From Acinetobacter beijerinckii CIP 110307 (GTDB taxonomy: Bacteria > Pseudomonadota > Gammaproteobacteria > Pseudomonadales > Moraxellaceae): DNA of 64,000 bases. The DNA lies in the NCBI RefSeq assembly GCF_000369005.1, contig NZ_KB849767.1:1-64000 (forward strand), in the 5' to 3' direction. A program made the translations under genes and the position numbers. Below are positions 7,788 through 14,736 of this stretch, one piece after another. The first letter of the stretch is position 1. Each line of letters starts with the position of its first letter. Under the pieces are notes generated by a model. It was not told where the DNA came from and searched no databases. It saw only the letters and a list, made by a program, of their open reading frames with translations.

Positions 7788-8336
7788 ATGCAAATTCAAT
7801 ATTTAACCAACGTTTCAAACTTAGCAGAATTAAAAAAAGCTTATCAAAGACTATGCTTTAAACATCATCCTGATCGTGGCGGTAAAACTGAGGTCATGCA
7901 GACCATCAATGCTGAATATGATTTTCTGCTGCAAAACCTAATTGATGAAGAAGATGAAAGCAATTATTCAGAAGAAAAATTTTGGAAAAGCAAAGAGCAT
8001 CAAACCGAAGTTGAAAAACTGGTGCAGGAAAAAATTTATGAGTTGGTCGGGAAAGGTTTTAAAGGCATCCGTATTGAACAAGTAGGCGTGTGGATTTGGG
8101 TTTCAGGGGATACCAAGCCATATAAAGAAGAGTTGAAAGAAATGGGCTTCAAATGGAGCACCAGCCATAAAAAATGGTCATTCGCTGGTCAAAAAAGTGG
8201 ATGGACAAAAAAAGGCATGAACTATATACGGAAAAAATACGGTGCAAAGACTGTGAAAAATGAAAATGACCAAGACACAGGAAAGCAAGACAACAAACAA
8301 GGGCGAAGCATCCCGAATAAAGCAAAATTAGCCTAA
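7788..8336 (+). CDS. J-domain (DnaJ-like) protein
   Basis: 182 aa. The N-terminus LAELKKAYQRLCFKHHPDRGG...INAEYDFL (residues 11-50) is a J domain with its HPD motif intact, so it should stimulate DnaK-type ATPases. The rest lacks the Gly/Phe and zinc-finger parts of DnaJ. A second region (about 95-150: GVWIWVSGDTKPYKEELKEMGFKWS) resembles small domains often attached to plasmid J-proteins. The C-terminus is basic. It may recruit host Hsp70 during plasmid establishment or replication (inference). Own promoter and terminator. Confidence 0.8.
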   Translation: MQIQYLTNVSNLAELKKAYQRLCFKHHPDRGGKTEVMQTINAEYDFLLQNLIDEEDESNYSEEKFWKSKEHQTEVEKLVQEKIYELVGKGFKGIRIEQVGVWIWVSGDTKPYKEELKEMGFKWSTSHKKWSFAGQKSGWTKKGMNYIRKKYGAKTVKNENDQDTGKQDNKQGRSIPNKAKLA

Positions 8337-8342
8337 GCAGCA

Positions 8343-8373
8343 AAAAAGCCACTGTAAAAAGTGGCTTTTTTTT
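8343..8373 (+). terminator. Terminator after the J-domain gene
   Basis: AAAAGCCACT / AGTGGCTTTT stem followed by T8. It is 7 nt after the stop codon. Confidence 0.85.
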
Positions 8374-8420
8374 CGGCTGTTTTTAATGAAAATAGTCTAA
8401 TTATTTTTAACATAGATACT

Positions 8421-8494
8421 TGAAAATATAACCTAGGTTATATATAATTAAGCCTCAACAAATCAACAAATGCCGAAAGGCTTGGAGTCAGAAA
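8421..8494 (+). promoter_or_regulatory. Leading-region promoter, operator and leader 6
   Basis: TTGAAA 8421-8426, palindrome 8427-8444, TATAAT 8444-8449, hairpin GCCGAAAGGC 8472-8481, GGAG. CATAGATA lies just upstream of the -35. Confidence 0.85.
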
Positions 8495-9235
8495 ATGTTT
8501 AACAAAGTTTTATCATATACCGCTTGGCACAATGGCAAACATATTGAATCAATGTATGGTTACATGGAAGAGCCGAGCAAGGAAACCATTAAACGGATTA
8601 AAGGGCTATCAACGGAATCAATGCAAGCTATGCTTGATTTAACGGTCACAAAGAAAGATCAAGTTGATTATGGCTATCGTAGTGGAATCATGCACCCAAT
8701 GAGCCAAAAAAGAGCAAAGGATCTGTATGGGCGCAAGGAAATTTTTAAGTTGTTCCAGGATGGAACGGAAAGCCTGGTTGAAGATGAATCAGAAATTGAT
8801 TCTCATGATGGGTTATTTGGAATTGAAAGCATAGATTTATGCAATTTGCTGATTGAAAATGAATGCAAAACCACATGCGGACAGAACGTGGACAGCGTGA
8901 AATTAAAACTAAAAGAATGGGGCTATAAGGACATTATCGTGCAGATCGTAGATGAACAAGCCTATTTTAGAAGTACGTTAAATGCTGGAAAGGTGGAAGA
9001 GACAGAAAAAGCGGTTTTTAATGACATGCTGAACGTATTGCCACCACAACGCCATTTTAACACTTCAACCTATGAAATCTTTATGATCAGTGAAGAAATT
9101 GGCGGAGGGATATTTCAGTTTTATGCACGTGTAGAAGATCGTTATTTTGAGTTTAAAGAGCATTTTAAAACGGATTATGATGCGCTTGAAAGACTGGTAA
9201 GGAAATACATAGAAAGCAATGCTACAGCAGCATAA
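8495..9235 (+). CDS. Leading-region protein of unknown function (246 aa)
   Basis: 246 aa, acidic, soluble, with no signal peptide or membrane segment. An N-terminal part (about 1-110) leads into a possible second domain with two Cys (LCNLLIENECKTTC). No catalytic motif recognised. Single-gene cassette with its own operator-promoter and terminator, the arrangement expected for an early-entry effector. Confidence 0.65.
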   Translation: MFNKVLSYTAWHNGKHIESMYGYMEEPSKETIKRIKGLSTESMQAMLDLTVTKKDQVDYGYRSGIMHPMSQKRAKDLYGRKEIFKLFQDGTESLVEDESEIDSHDGLFGIESIDLCNLLIENECKTTCGQNVDSVKLKLKEWGYKDIIVQIVDEQAYFRSTLNAGKVEETEKAVFNDMLNVLPPQRHFNTSTYEIFMISEEIGGGIFQFYARVEDRYFEFKEHFKTDYDALERLVRKYIESNATAA

Positions 9236-9239
9236 GCGA

Positions 9240-9272
9240 TAAAATGAGGGCTTAAAAGCTCTCATTTTTTTG
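9240..9272 (+). terminator. Terminator after the 246-aa gene
   Basis: AAAATGAG / CTCATTTT stem with an inner AGCTTTT-type loop, then a T tract. Confidence 0.75.
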
Positions 9273-9292
9273 ATTATTTTCAACATAGTTGA

Positions 9293-9367
9293 TTGAAAAT
9301 ATAACCTAGGTTATATATAATAGAGACTCCTAAAACCGAAATGCCGCAAGGCTTGGAGTCAGAGAAA
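9293..9367 (+). promoter_or_regulatory. Leading-region promoter, operator and leader 7
   Basis: TTGAAA 9293-9298, palindrome 9299-9316, TATAAT 9316-9321. The hairpin GCC-GCAA-GGC (9343-9352) is the third GNRA loop type in the family. GGAG then gives the start at 9368. Confidence 0.85.
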
Positions 9368-10399
9368 ATGAACCACAATTATTCAGCAGTTTTTAAAAAA
9401 TTAGGCATCATCACACTGGAAGAGTTTAGAAGTAACGTAATAGATTTTTTTGAAAACGGTCAAAAATATAACATCATCATCACTGAGCTTGATTCATTGA
9501 GTGAAGAGGAAGTTTATAACCACCTTAATGACTATAGCAGTGCTGCAATGATTCCTTGCCACAATAAGGAACAATTTGAAACTGCATACCGATCATTTGA
9601 GAGAATGTTCAATATTGGCGGTGGGGTGAGCACTTATTTTCTGATTGAGCCAGTAGCAGAAAAGCAGAATAAGCAACAAGGGTATTTTTTTAATAATCTT
9701 ACAATGCCAGTTTTTGCAATCAGCAATATTTTTACTGATACAGATAAAATTTTTATCAATAGCATTAAAGACTTTAAACGCAATCCAAAGGAAAATTTTA
9801 AGCTGTATGACTTCTTAATTGAGTTAGAAGAACGTGTTAAGGAGGAATTTAAAAACAGGGCAAAAGGATACGATAATTTATTAGATGCAAACTGGTTGCT
9901 GGGTAATGGGGCATTCATTCCAGATAACCTAATTTCATTTGAAGATGAACAAAGGGAACAACTGTTTGAGCTGGTGATCTATTGCAATATCATTGCAGTG
10001 AATCACTTTTTATTACCAAGCGAACTTAAAAAAATAAAGGTAACTCAAGATGAGTTACACGTATTAATTAAATACCTAAATTGCATACTAGATTTAAATT
10101 TCAAATATTCAATATCAAACCTAAAAATTGGCACTTTAACAGAGTATGAAATTTTGTCTGAGGGCTATTACTTCATTGAAAAACTTGATAGTGATGAAGT
10201 GGACGAAATTTTTAATGAAAGAGATTATAAGATTTATCTAATGCGTGTAGAGGAGGGAAAATATTTACCTGAAACCATTCGAGAAATACACGATTCTTAT
10301 AATAATGGCTGGGTTTATGATCTTCGAGATATTATCGAAAATTTATCAGATTTCATAGATACGTCAGGCGTTCAATTTTTGGCAAGACTAAGCAAATAA
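9368..10399 (+). CDS. Leading-region protein of unknown function (343 aa)
   Basis: 343 aa, starting MNHNYSAVFKKLG. An in-frame ATG at 9341 lies inside the leader hairpin and is rejected, because GGAG sits 7-8 nt before 9368 as in every other cassette. Acidic, soluble, mostly helical in appearance, with no recognised motif. Followed by a second gene at 10470 that has only the leader hairpin. Confidence 0.65.
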   Translation: MNHNYSAVFKKLGIITLEEFRSNVIDFFENGQKYNIIITELDSLSEEEVYNHLNDYSSAAMIPCHNKEQFETAYRSFERMFNIGGGVSTYFLIEPVAEKQNKQQGYFFNNLTMPVFAISNIFTDTDKIFINSIKDFKRNPKENFKLYDFLIELEERVKEEFKNRAKGYDNLLDANWLLGNGAFIPDNLISFEDEQREQLFELVIYCNIIAVNHFLLPSELKKIKVTQDELHVLIKYLNCILDLNFKYSISNLKIGTLTEYEILSEGYYFIEKLDSDEVDEIFNERDYKIYLMRVEEGKYLPETIREIHDSYNNGWVYDLRDIIENLSDFIDTSGVQFLARLSK

Positions 10400-10445
10400 T
10401 TTATAGAGAATAGCCATGTATAACATGGCTATTTCTTTCATAGAA

Positions 10446-10469
10446 GCCGAAAGGCTGGGAGTTAGGGAA
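10446..10469 (+). promoter_or_regulatory. Leader hairpin without operator, upstream of 10470
   Basis: GCCGAAAGGC (10446-10455) then TGGGAGTTAGGGAA and ATG. As at 3776, the leader is used for the second gene of a unit without its own AACCTAGGTT promoter. Confidence 0.7.
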
Positions 10470-10763
10470 ATGACTAAGCAAGCGGTAAAGATCACCAAAA
10501 CCACGCTAAATTTCGCAGAACGGCGCAAATTAAAAGTAGTTGTAGACGATGAAAACAAAGTGGTGTATCTATTCAAAGAGAAGAATAAAAAACGCTGGCT
10601 GATAAGTTATGAAATTAACAACAGAGGGCTTTTTTTTAAAAAGTCATATCTGCCACAAATCATAAAAGAGGAGCTTCCATACTGGATAGAAACAGATCAA
10701 CATCATAGAGAAGTGATTGACTTCATAGGGCAAGAATTGAAAAAAATAGCAAGCAAGAATTGA
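10470..10763 (+). CDS. Leading-region protein of unknown function (97 aa)
   Basis: 97 aa, starting MTKQAVKITKTTLN, basic, soluble. ATG 10470 is chosen over 10416 because the conserved leader hairpin and GGGAG precede it; the longer reading would translate the leader. No recognised domain. Its basic N-terminus could contact nucleic acid. Confidence 0.6.
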   Translation: MTKQAVKITKTTLNFAERRKLKVVVDDENKVVYLFKEKNKKRWLISYEINNRGLFFKKSYLPQIIKEELPYWIETDQHHREVIDFIGQELKKIASKN

Positions 10764-10770
10764 ACAATAT

Positions 10771-10798
10771 AACCACTGTAAAAAAGTGGTTTTTTTTC
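10771..10798 (+). terminator. Terminator after the 97-aa gene
   Basis: AACCACT / AGTGGTT stem followed by T8. Confidence 0.85.
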
Positions 10799-10809
10799 AA
10801 CATAGATAC

Positions 10810-10880
10810 TTGAAAATATAACCTAGGTTATATATAATTAACCCTCAATCAACAAATGCCGAAAGGCGTGGAGTAAGAGA
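10810..10880 (+). promoter_or_regulatory. Leading-region promoter, operator and leader 8
   Basis: TTGAAA 10810-10815, palindrome 10816-10833, TATAAT 10833-10838, hairpin GCCGAAAGGC 10858-10867, GGAG. Confidence 0.85.
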
Positions 10881-11390
10881 ATGTCTGTTAAAATTGATGC
10901 AAAACTGATTACCATTGGCAATGATCAAGTAAATTTGATGGGTGACTATGGGATAGAAAAAATCAATTATCTTGATATGTTTAAAAAACATCAAAATGAT
11001 GAAGAAAATGGACACCATACAACACAGGAAATGTGGAATTTTCTGAACCAATTAGAAAACTATATATACTACTTTGCTGGTGATCTAGCTGGTGAACAAT
11101 ATACTGGTGGGTACTGGTCAATGGACAACGGTTTTTTCATTCTAAATGGCTCAGATGATAAAAAAATCAGATTAGAAAGTTGTTTCGGAAATCCTTATGA
11201 ATTATCTCTTTTGGAGTTCTCAATTGTGGTTAACTTGTTTGCGCTAAGTCACTTATGTATGTGGGCTTACGAAAACAATAAATCGCTAATAAATAGTCTA
11301 GCGGTATTCTTTTCGGACTATGTTAAAGAGACAATGAAGGCAAATGAAGATTACTTGCAGTTAGAGGCTATATACACATTAATTGATTAA
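10881..11390 (+). CDS. Leading-region protein of unknown function (169 aa)
   Basis: 169 aa, acidic, soluble, mixed alpha/beta, with no recognised motif. A Gly/Trp-rich middle (YTGGYWSMDNGFF) and a helical C-terminus are visible. Single-gene cassette with operator-promoter and a GAAA-loop terminator. Candidate anti-defence gene on position alone. Confidence 0.65.
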   Translation: MSVKIDAKLITIGNDQVNLMGDYGIEKINYLDMFKKHQNDEENGHHTTQEMWNFLNQLENYIYYFAGDLAGEQYTGGYWSMDNGFFILNGSDDKKIRLESCFGNPYELSLLEFSIVVNLFALSHLCMWAYENNKSLINSLAVFFSDYVKETMKANEDYLQLEAIYTLID

Positions 11391-11397
11391 CAGATGG

Positions 11398-11423
11398 GGA
11401 GGGCGAAAGCTCTCCTTTTTTTT
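11398..11423 (+). terminator. Terminator after the 169-aa gene
   Basis: GGAGGGC-GAAA-GCTCTCC (one G-T wobble) followed by T8. Confidence 0.85.
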
Positions 11424-11448
11424 AGTTGCGTCACCGCAACTAAAAAAA
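11417..11448. terminator. Bidirectional terminator containing a GTTGCG/CGCAAC site
   Basis: T-rich arm, AGTTGCG-TCAC-CGCAACT, A-rich arm. It serves the convergent genes at 10881 and 11450. The core 11425-11440 is a perfect-arm copy of the dispersed 16-bp site. Confidence 0.75.
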
Positions 11449-11449
11449 A

Positions 11450-11680
11450 TCAAGTTCTATTCATTTCATTTTGTTTGTTTAATTCATCATAATGATTGAT
11501 GCAATACATCAAAAAATCCTTCTTATTTTTGATGGTCTGCCACTTTTCAAAAACTTCATTTTCTACTGGCTTAGCTAAATAAAGGTCAATTGAAATAGGT
11601 TGACGCTTATTCTTGGTTTTAAATTTAGTGATTGCTCTTTCCAGTGGGGTTTTTTCTTGATCATTGGATTTAGTTGTCAC
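11450..11680 (-). CDS. Small basic protein of unknown function (76 aa)
   Basis: 76 aa, Lys-rich, on the minus strand, starting with GTG at 11680 behind AAGGAA. No signal peptide or membrane segment. It is one of only three minus-strand genes in the leading region and has no AACCTAGGTT promoter, so it is probably not part of the entry regulon. Confidence 0.5.
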   Translation of the reverse strand: MTTKSNDQEKTPLERAITKFKTKNKRQPISIDLYLAKPVENEVFEKWQTIKNKKDFLMYCINHYDELNKQNEMNRT

Positions 11681-11771
11681 AGATAAATTATTCCTTATTT
11701 GCTGAAAATTCGTTGTATCTCAAATGAGATTTGATTATAGCACAGGTTATATTTTTTTGTATTCTTTTTTA

Positions 11772-11951
11772 TTGGGCGTTCCCTTTCAGGTCGGGCTAGT
11801 TGGCTTCGCTCGAACCACTTGTGAAAATCAATCCTAGAAAGATTTAAATTCTAGTTTCAAGCATAGCTTGAACCTGAATTTAATATCTTTCCAATCTTAA
11901 TTTTTAATCACAAGTGTTTCGCCCCTACGGGCAACATCCCTAACGCACCCA
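11772..11951. repeat. 180-bp near-palindromic element, copy 2
   Basis: Matches 6992-7171 by eye over its whole length. Nested inverted repeats could fold as one long hairpin. As in copy 1, an element B copy lies downstream. No ORF. Confidence 0.8.
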
Positions 11952-12000
11952 AATCCACTTGATTACAGAATAGTGAATACTGGAAGAAATTTTATGTTGA

Positions 12001-12407
12001 AAAAGGTCATTGATCATAGGCTATCATCTAATCATATTATGGTTTTTTTGCCTGTGGATTTATGGACAATCGCAAGCGACCGCACATTCCTAATCTGTGC
12101 ATAACCATTGTGGAAAAACCGTTGGTATTTACCACAAGGTTACACACAGGGAATGGCTTTGCCCACAAGCTCCACAGGCATCATAATCATTTTAAAAAAT
12201 TTAAATTTTTAAGAGCATTGTTTATATGCTTGCAGTCACAAAATTTAGTGTTCTTCAAAAAATCACAGATTTTTATTGACCCCGAAATTTTGTTCGGTTG
12301 AGACCACGTTAAAGCGACTTAAGGGATTTGGTCATTAGGGAGTAGGAAGTTTCTGAATTTTAATATCCCGACTGTGGCGGTAGACACCGCCTACAGGTTA
12401 CTACAGG
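12001..12407. repeat. 407-bp duplication, copy 1, with DnaA-box-like cluster
   Basis: Nearly identical to 51639-52045 (a handful of substitutions). The first half has many TGTGGA/CCACA-type words: TGTGCATAA and TGTGGAAAA fit the TTWTNCACA DnaA-box consensus in reverse, and TGCCTGTGGA/TCCACAGGCA forms an inverted pair. The second half is element B copy 2 (12235-12407). This may be an old origin or primosome site. The 79-aa ORF inside is not believed. Confidence 0.7.
12235..12407 (+). repeat. Structured dispersed element B, copy 2
   Basis: The outer stem is CAAAATTT (12239-12246) with AAATTTTG (12285-12292), where copy 1 has CAAATTGG/CCAATTTG. Both sides changed together, keeping the pairing. 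The GGCGGT-AGAC-ACCGCC hairpin is unchanged. Confidence 0.8.
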
Positions 12408-12449
12408 GAGAAATTCAAAAAAAATAAAAAATATTTTCAACATAGATAG

Positions 12450-12520
12450 TTGCAAATATAACCTAGGTTATATATAATTAAGGCTCATTCAAGAAATGCC
12501 GAAAGGCTTGGAGTCAGAAA
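12450..12520 (+). promoter_or_regulatory. Leading-region promoter, operator and leader 9
   Basis: TTGCAA 12450-12455, palindrome 12456-12473, TATAAT 12473-12478, hairpin GCCGAAAGGC 12498-12507, GGAG. Confidence 0.85.
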
Positions 12521-12784
12521 ATGTTTAGTTCTAAAGCTGTTAAAACTGTTATAAAAAATCACATGGATTTAGATAAATCTTTTCAAAAAAATTGTGAGAC
12601 ATACACACGTTACAATAGTGAAAATGTTGAAATAAAAGTACACTTTAGTTATACAACAATTGAAATTTATAAGGGTGAGAATGCCAAACCAAAATGGATA
12701 TATATTTTAGGTGCAGATAGTCAGAAAGAGTTTGAATTGAGCGTAAAAAGTTGTTTGAAATTTATAGAAGATAATACAAAATAA
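12521..12784 (+). CDS. Leading-region protein of unknown function (87 aa)
   Basis: 87 aa, soluble, Lys/Asn-rich, with no recognised domain. The middle (VEIKVHFSYTTIEIYKGE) looks like beta strands, and the C-terminus is helical. Single-gene cassette with its own promoter and terminator. Confidence 0.6.
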   Translation: MFSSKAVKTVIKNHMDLDKSFQKNCETYTRYNSENVEIKVHFSYTTIEIYKGENAKPKWIYILGADSQKEFELSVKSCLKFIEDNTK

Positions 12785-12785
12785 T

Positions 12786-12810
12786 AAAGCCCGAAAGGGC
12801 TTTTTTTTTA
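12786..12810 (+). terminator. Terminator after the 87-aa gene
   Basis: AAGCCC-GAAA-GGGCTT followed by a long T tract. Confidence 0.9.
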
Positions 12811-12993
12811 AAGATCAACATCATTTTTTATCTTAGTGATATAGCGTAAAAGTGTTAGAAATATTGCAGCAACAATAAGTAAAAAACCTAAACTGGTTGC
12901 TGAATTTTCGGCAACAAATAAAAGATAAGCCATAATTAAAATGAGACAAATTCCAGCGATAAAAGCCAGTATCAATTTTTGACGTTTTTTCAT
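12808..12993 (-). CDS. Small membrane protein of unknown function (61 aa)
   Basis: 61 aa on the minus strand: a basic N-terminus (MKKRQK), two hydrophobic segments (about 7-26 and 32-52) and a charged end, the form of a two-helix inner-membrane peptide. Convergent with the gene at 12521. No family recognised and no AACCTAGGTT promoter. Confidence 0.45.
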   Translation of the reverse strand: MKKRQKLILAFIAGICLILIMAYLLFVAENSATSLGFLLIVAAIFLTLLRYITKIKNDVDL

Positions 12994-13079
12994 AAAAATT
13001 ACTCTTTACATGAACTTTAGACGATTAAAATTATAGGATAATTTAAACAAAAAAAAGTAATTATTTTCAACATAGATAC

Positions 13080-13150
13080 TTGCAAATATAACCTAGGTTA
13101 TATATAATTAAACCTCAATCAACAAATGCCGAAAGGCGTGGAGTAAGAAA
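13080..13150 (+). promoter_or_regulatory. Leading-region promoter, operator and leader 10
   Basis: TTGCAA 13080-13085, palindrome 13086-13103, TATAAT 13103-13108, hairpin GCCGAAAGGC 13128-13137, GGAG. It is the copy nearest oriT, hence the first to enter a recipient. Confidence 0.85.
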
Positions 13151-13438
13151 ATGTCAGCTATTAATCAAGCTAAAGCACAAATCAACTATTTCGTAAAAAA
13201 ATCGGCTGAATGCACGATCTATGAACAAAGCGATGAAACAAAAGTCTGCTTTGGTGAGAATATAGTTATTGTTCTTAACCTTGCAAAAAACCGCCTAACT
13301 TATAAAGAATTTACTTTTGAGAATGGCAAAGCAAAAGTAGTTGTTCAGAACGTTGTGCGTTTGACTGGTGCAGAAATGTTTACAGTAAAACACCACTTCA
13401 AAAAAGCACATCAAATGAAAGATATTAAGTCTGCATAA
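13151..13438 (+). CDS. First-entering leading-region protein, unknown function (95 aa)
   Basis: 95 aa, basic, soluble. Alternating hydrophobic stretches (NIVIVLNLAKNRLTYKEFTF, AKVVVQNVVRL) suggest a small beta-rich fold with a helical, His/Lys-rich C-terminus. No family recognised. It is the closest operator-controlled gene to the predicted nick, about 0.6 kb, so it should be the first such gene in the recipient. Single-gene cassette. Confidence 0.65.
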   Translation: MSAINQAKAQINYFVKKSAECTIYEQSDETKVCFGENIVIVLNLAKNRLTYKEFTFENGKAKVVVQNVVRLTGAEMFTVKHHFKKAHQMKDIKSA

Positions 13439-13452
13439 TGTGAATTTTTGAT

Positions 13453-13486
13453 AAAAAAATGACTGCTTATGCAGTCATTTTTTTTT
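13453..13486. terminator. Bidirectional terminator
   Basis: AAAAATGACTGC-TTAT-GCAGTCATTTTT with A and T tracts on both sides. It serves the convergent genes 13151 and 13485. Confidence 0.9.
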
Positions 13487-13853
13487 AAGCTTTTAGCTTT
13501 TCGGCTATCTCTTTTATATGTTGTTTCCAAACTGGTAATGGAATATCAAGTAATTTTTGCTTGTCCAATAATTTCATAATATCTTGTGAATTTTTTTCTT
13601 TCTCTGCTTCCTGTTCTTTCTCTAATTCCTGTTTAGCAAGCTTTAATTTTTGTTCAGCTTCATAAACTTTCTTTTGAGCTTTTGTCATATTTTTTGTTGG
13701 ATCATCGCCAGTAGAATCAATATCTGATTTTTCAGTATTTTGGATATTTTGATCTTTTTTAGGTTGTATATCAGATTGATCTTTTTGTAGTGTTGAATCG
13801 GTATTTAATTCATTGGCTGGTTGAGTAGCTTGTTGTGTTTGTTGGTCATTCAT
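13485..13853 (-). CDS. Coiled-coil protein beside oriT, possible relaxosome accessory
   Basis: 122 aa, minus strand. The N-terminal half is Gln/Asp/Thr-rich and probably disordered. Residues about 55-90 (KAQKKVYEAEQKLKLAKQELEKEQEAE) form a charged coiled coil, and the C-terminus (IPLPVWKQHIKEIAEKLKA) is helical. Such small charged proteins next to oriT are often relaxosome accessory factors, but I recognise no family, so this rests on position. Divergent from the transfer genes. Confidence 0.5.
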   Translation of the reverse strand: MNDQQTQQATQPANELNTDSTLQKDQSDIQPKKDQNIQNTEKSDIDSTGDDPTKNMTKAQKKVYEAEQKLKLAKQELEKEQEAEKEKNSQDIMKLLDKQKLLDIPLPVWKQHIKEIAEKLKA

Positions 13854-13979
13854 AGATATATCCTAATTTAAAAAATTTTCCCTATTCTATTCAATGTATG
13901 AGTAGACGTGCAAGCCTAAATAACGACAAACCACTAGCAACTATCTTTAAAGCTAAAATGTTGTGTAAGAGTAGATAAT

Positions 13980-14030
13980 CTCGCCACAGGGCGAGGAAAA
14001 AATTTTCACACACCACGCATCTAACGATGC
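13980..14030 (-). other. oriT: Probable oriT core with nic site (F-like)
   Basis: On the minus strand the hairpin GCATC-GTTA-GATGC (14030-14017) is followed by GTGGTGTGT/GAAAA. Remembered F sequence has a hairpin ending in GC, then GTGGGGTGT/GG; R388 also has nine bases between hairpin and nick. The predicted nick is between 14008 and 14007. A second hairpin CTCGCC-ACAG-GGCGAG lies at 13980-13995. The position next to traD and the MobF relaxase agrees. Confidence 0.75.
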
Positions 14031-14089
14031 AGCCACGAAACCTATACTGTGTAAGGTTTACATAGATATTTATACTTTTTAAAACATGT

Positions 14090-14290
14090 ACAAAAAAACA
14101 GGTTAAAAATACATTAAAGCTTTGTTATTAAAGCATAAATTTATGTACAACAAGTTGTACATAAATTTATATCAAAACAACATGTAACAACATGTTTTAA
14201 AAGATAAAATTTATGTACATTGGTTTGTACAATAAAAACATAATAAATGCTTATAACTCATTGTTATATTTGAAAAACAATTTGTACATT
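14090..14290. promoter_or_regulatory. GTACA-repeat operator array with 36-bp palindrome
   Basis: The palindrome ATAAATTTATGTACAAC-AA-(inverse) spans 14135-14170. Further TGTACA/GTACA words lie at about 14086-14091, 14213-14219, 14226-14231 and 14283-14288, and CATGT repeats near 14181-14194. It lies between oriT and the accessory gene at 14350 and probably binds that protein, as TraM or TrwA bind beside oriT. Confidence 0.7.
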
Positions 14291-14349
14291 TATGATTGAG
14301 AGTTTATGTATTACAATACGAGGGAAATTTCGAGAGGATGGCAGTATAA

Positions 14350-14736
14350 ATGACAACAAAATACAGAACGTATGCATTACGCCTGGATGAAGATGTTGCA
14401 GTATATTATGAAGGATTGGCTGCTACTGATGGTATAAGGCCGAGTAAACTTTTTCAGAAAATACTGACTAATAACTTTCAGTCTGTAGGTATTAAACACC
14501 AGGCGGATAGAATAGAACAGTTAGTTGATGATTTTGAAAGAAAGCTAAAATTCACGCTAGAAAAATTTCAAAATGACAACTCATTGAATGAGAAGTATTT
14601 TGAAGATTTTGGAGGTATTTATATGATGTTGTTAGGTGTCTTAATGAAGCAAAATGTCGTTAAAGATGAAATCAAAGAGATGCAAAGTAAAGGGGCTATT
14701 TACGCCAAGAAAAACTTCATAGGTGAACAATCATGA
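14350..14736 (+). CDS. Probable relaxosome accessory DNA-binding protein (TraM/TrwA role)
   Basis: 128 aa. The N-terminus (TKYRTYALRLDEDVAVYYEGLAATDGIRPSKLFQKIL) fits a ribbon-helix-helix: a beta strand, then two helices. The C-terminal part is helical, suited to oligomerisation. Strong Shine-Dalgarno GAGAGGA. It overlaps traD by 4 nt. Position between oriT operators and traD suggests it binds the GTACA array, controls its own promoter and links the relaxosome to TraD. It is not clearly homologous to TraM, so the role is inferred. Confidence 0.65.
   Translation: MTTKYRTYALRLDEDVAVYYEGLAATDGIRPSKLFQKILTNNFQSVGIKHQADRIEQLVDDFERKLKFTLEKFQNDNSLNEKYFEDFGGIYMMLLGVLMKQNVVKDEIKEMQSKGAIYAKKNFIGEQS

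Noticed and set aside
9341..9367. Upstream ATG for the 343-aa protein
   Set aside because: The ATG is part of the conserved leader hairpin; every other cassette starts after the GGAG.
12062..12301. 79-aa ORF, repeated at 51700-51939
   Set aside because: Lies wholly inside the non-coding 407-bp duplication; identical only because the DNA is duplicated; no Shine-Dalgarno; overlaps the structured element.
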